From: Nostoc sp. JL34
Lineage (GTDB): Bacteria; Cyanobacteriota; Cyanobacteriia; Cyanobacteriales; Nostocaceae
Assembly (NCBI RefSeq): GCF_017114945.1
Contig: NZ_JABXKQ010000173.1
Location: 1 to 34,784 of the forward strand
Reading direction: 5' to 3'
Length of the DNA: 34,784 nt
Below the pieces are notes generated by a model. The model had not been told where the DNA came from. It saw nothing but the letters and a program-made list of their open reading frames with translations, and searched no databases. The position numbers and the translations under genes were made by a program. Below are positions 33,914-34,784 of this stretch, piece by piece (the first letter of the stretch is position 1; each line of letters starts with the position of its first letter).

Positions 33914-34528
33914 CTACCGTGGTGTTGGGGTGGTGTTTAGATTAGTGGAAAAATTAGGTGGCAAAAGTACCCGATCAACTACATGAACGATGCCGTTGCT
34001 AGCTGGGATGTCTGGCTGAGTCACTTTAGCGTTGTTGACTGTGATTGAGTTACTGGCACGATCAACTGTTATTTTAACGAGACTACCCTCAAGTGTTTTA
34101 ACTTCTCCAGATATCAATTGCTGGGAGGTAATTCCCCCAGGTATAACATGGTAGGACAAAAGCCTAACTAATTGTTGTTTGTTTGCTGGCTGTAAGAGTT
34201 GATCTAGAGTAGCTTTTGGTAAAGCAGAGAAAGCTGTGTCGGTAGGTGCAAATACTGTGTAAGGGCCTGGTGCGGCCAATTGTTCAGTTAAACCGACGGC
34301 TTGCACTGCTTGAACGAGAGTTTTAAACTGTCCTTGACTAGCTGCTGACTTTGCCAATTCTGCTAAATTTTGGGTAGCAATGGTGGCTGTAGGAGTTGGC
34401 GTAATGGGAGAAACAGTGGCTGTAGGAGTTTCTGTCACAGGTTGAGCGCAGGCAGACAGAGTAACTAAGCTCCCGATGCCAATAATATTGAACAATACTT
34501 TTCCTGCTATGCCTTTGCTCGCTTTCAT
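33914..34528 (-). CDS. fasciclin (FAS1) domain lipoprotein
   Basis: A 204-residue surface or periplasmic protein. The N-terminus has a lipoprotein signal with LSAC lipobox (Cys27). A Thr/Pro-rich linker with a repeated PTATV/PTATI motif (about 28-50) follows, then one FAS1 domain (about 53-193). The FAS1 hallmarks are the H1 box GPYTVFAPTDTAFSALP and the H2-type ending SNGIVHVVDRVLLPP, with the YHVIPG box in the middle. FAS1 proteins mediate adhesion or bind extracellular polymers. The gene stands alone; a gene-free stretch separates it from sigA. The Thr/Pro linker is encoded by a short DNA repeat (GTGGCTGTAGGAGTT, near 34382 and 34413). Confidence 0.9.
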   Translation of the reverse strand: MKASKGIAGKVLFNIIGIGSLVTLSACAQPVTETPTATVSPITPTPTATIATQNLAELAKSAASQGQFKTLVQAVQAVGLTEQLAAPGPYTVFAPTDTAFSALPKATLDQLLQPANKQQLVRLLSYHVIPGGITSQQLISGEVKTLEGSLVKITVDRASNSITVNNAKVTQPDIPASNGIVHVVDRVLLPPNFSTNLNTTPTPR

Positions 34529-34757
34529 AGCTTTATGTAGAATCCAGTTAAATAGTTAATTATTAACAATAGTTAATGAATTTATGGATATAGTCACTTA
34601 TCTAACGACATAGTTTGTAGTCTTAAAAATATTAATACAAAATATTTATAAATCTCCGAGTTTGTCATCAGCCAAAAGACCGAGGTTTTATTCCTGAATT
34701 TTCTGTGTTGAAAACAGCGATAAATTAACGTGAGTTCGATGAACCTCTCCCTCCCAG

Positions 34758-34784
34758 CCTCCCTCTCCGAAACGGAAAGGGAGG
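34758..34784. repeat. hairpin repeat cut by the window edge
   Basis: CCTCCCTCTCCG (34758-34769) and CGGAAAGGGAGG (34773-34784) form an inverted repeat with one mismatch around AAA. This CCCTCTCCG/CGGAGAGGG type of stem is a common dispersed hairpin in cyanobacterial intergenic DNA; here it may continue beyond the window. Confidence 0.6.

Overview
This is chromosomal DNA from a cyanobacterium, most likely a filamentous heterocyst-forming one (Nostoc/Anabaena/Calothrix type). The signs are about 25 copies of the HIP1 octamer GCGATCGC, heptamer tandem repeats of the STRR type between genes, a one-helix high-light-inducible protein, a group 1 sigma factor of the cyanobacterial SigA type, and GG-leader and C39 peptide-export genes of a kind common in cyanobacteria. 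No rRNA, tRNA, CRISPR array or intact transposon was seen.

Left part (1-6100): a stand-alone RNA ligase-like nucleotidyltransferase on the minus strand diverges from a membrane glycosyltransferase. A tightly linked pair follows: an OLD/RecF-like AAA ATPase and a small DUF4276-type protein with Toprim-like acidic residues. This pair is the best candidate for a little-described defence-like module. A D-aminoacylase-type amidohydrolase lies 24 bases further on.

Peptide-export part (6100-12900): a 91-residue peptide with a double-glycine leader, its own terminator, an HlyD-type adaptor, and, on the opposite strand, an ABC exporter carrying a C39 leader peptidase. Together these form a bacteriocin-type production and export locus with no visible modification enzyme. 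Diverging from the exporter is a small cysteine-rich protein, followed by an Mpo1-like (DUF962) membrane protein overlapping a Rieske oxygenase.

Middle part (12900-25100): two head-to-head SAM methyltransferases (one with a signal peptide), a CPA2 antiporter fused to two Usp domains, and a GMC oxidoreductase broken by one extra base. Next comes a four-gene minus-strand efflux operon in the order adaptor (MacA-like), permease, ATPase, TolC. A secreted protein with 63-bp tandem repeats is upstream of it.

Right part (25100-34784): a secreted TPR protein, a single-domain response regulator, and a GyrA/ParC-family topoisomerase subunit with a low-complexity insertion and no recognisable GyrA box. 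These are followed by a decayed GNAT acetyltransferase, an hli gene with a good HLR1 (RpaB) site, the principal sigma factor gene, about 1.5 kb without a convincing gene, and a fasciclin-domain lipoprotein. Conserved housekeeping genes (topoisomerase, sigA, hli) therefore sit beside accessory modules and several decaying genes.
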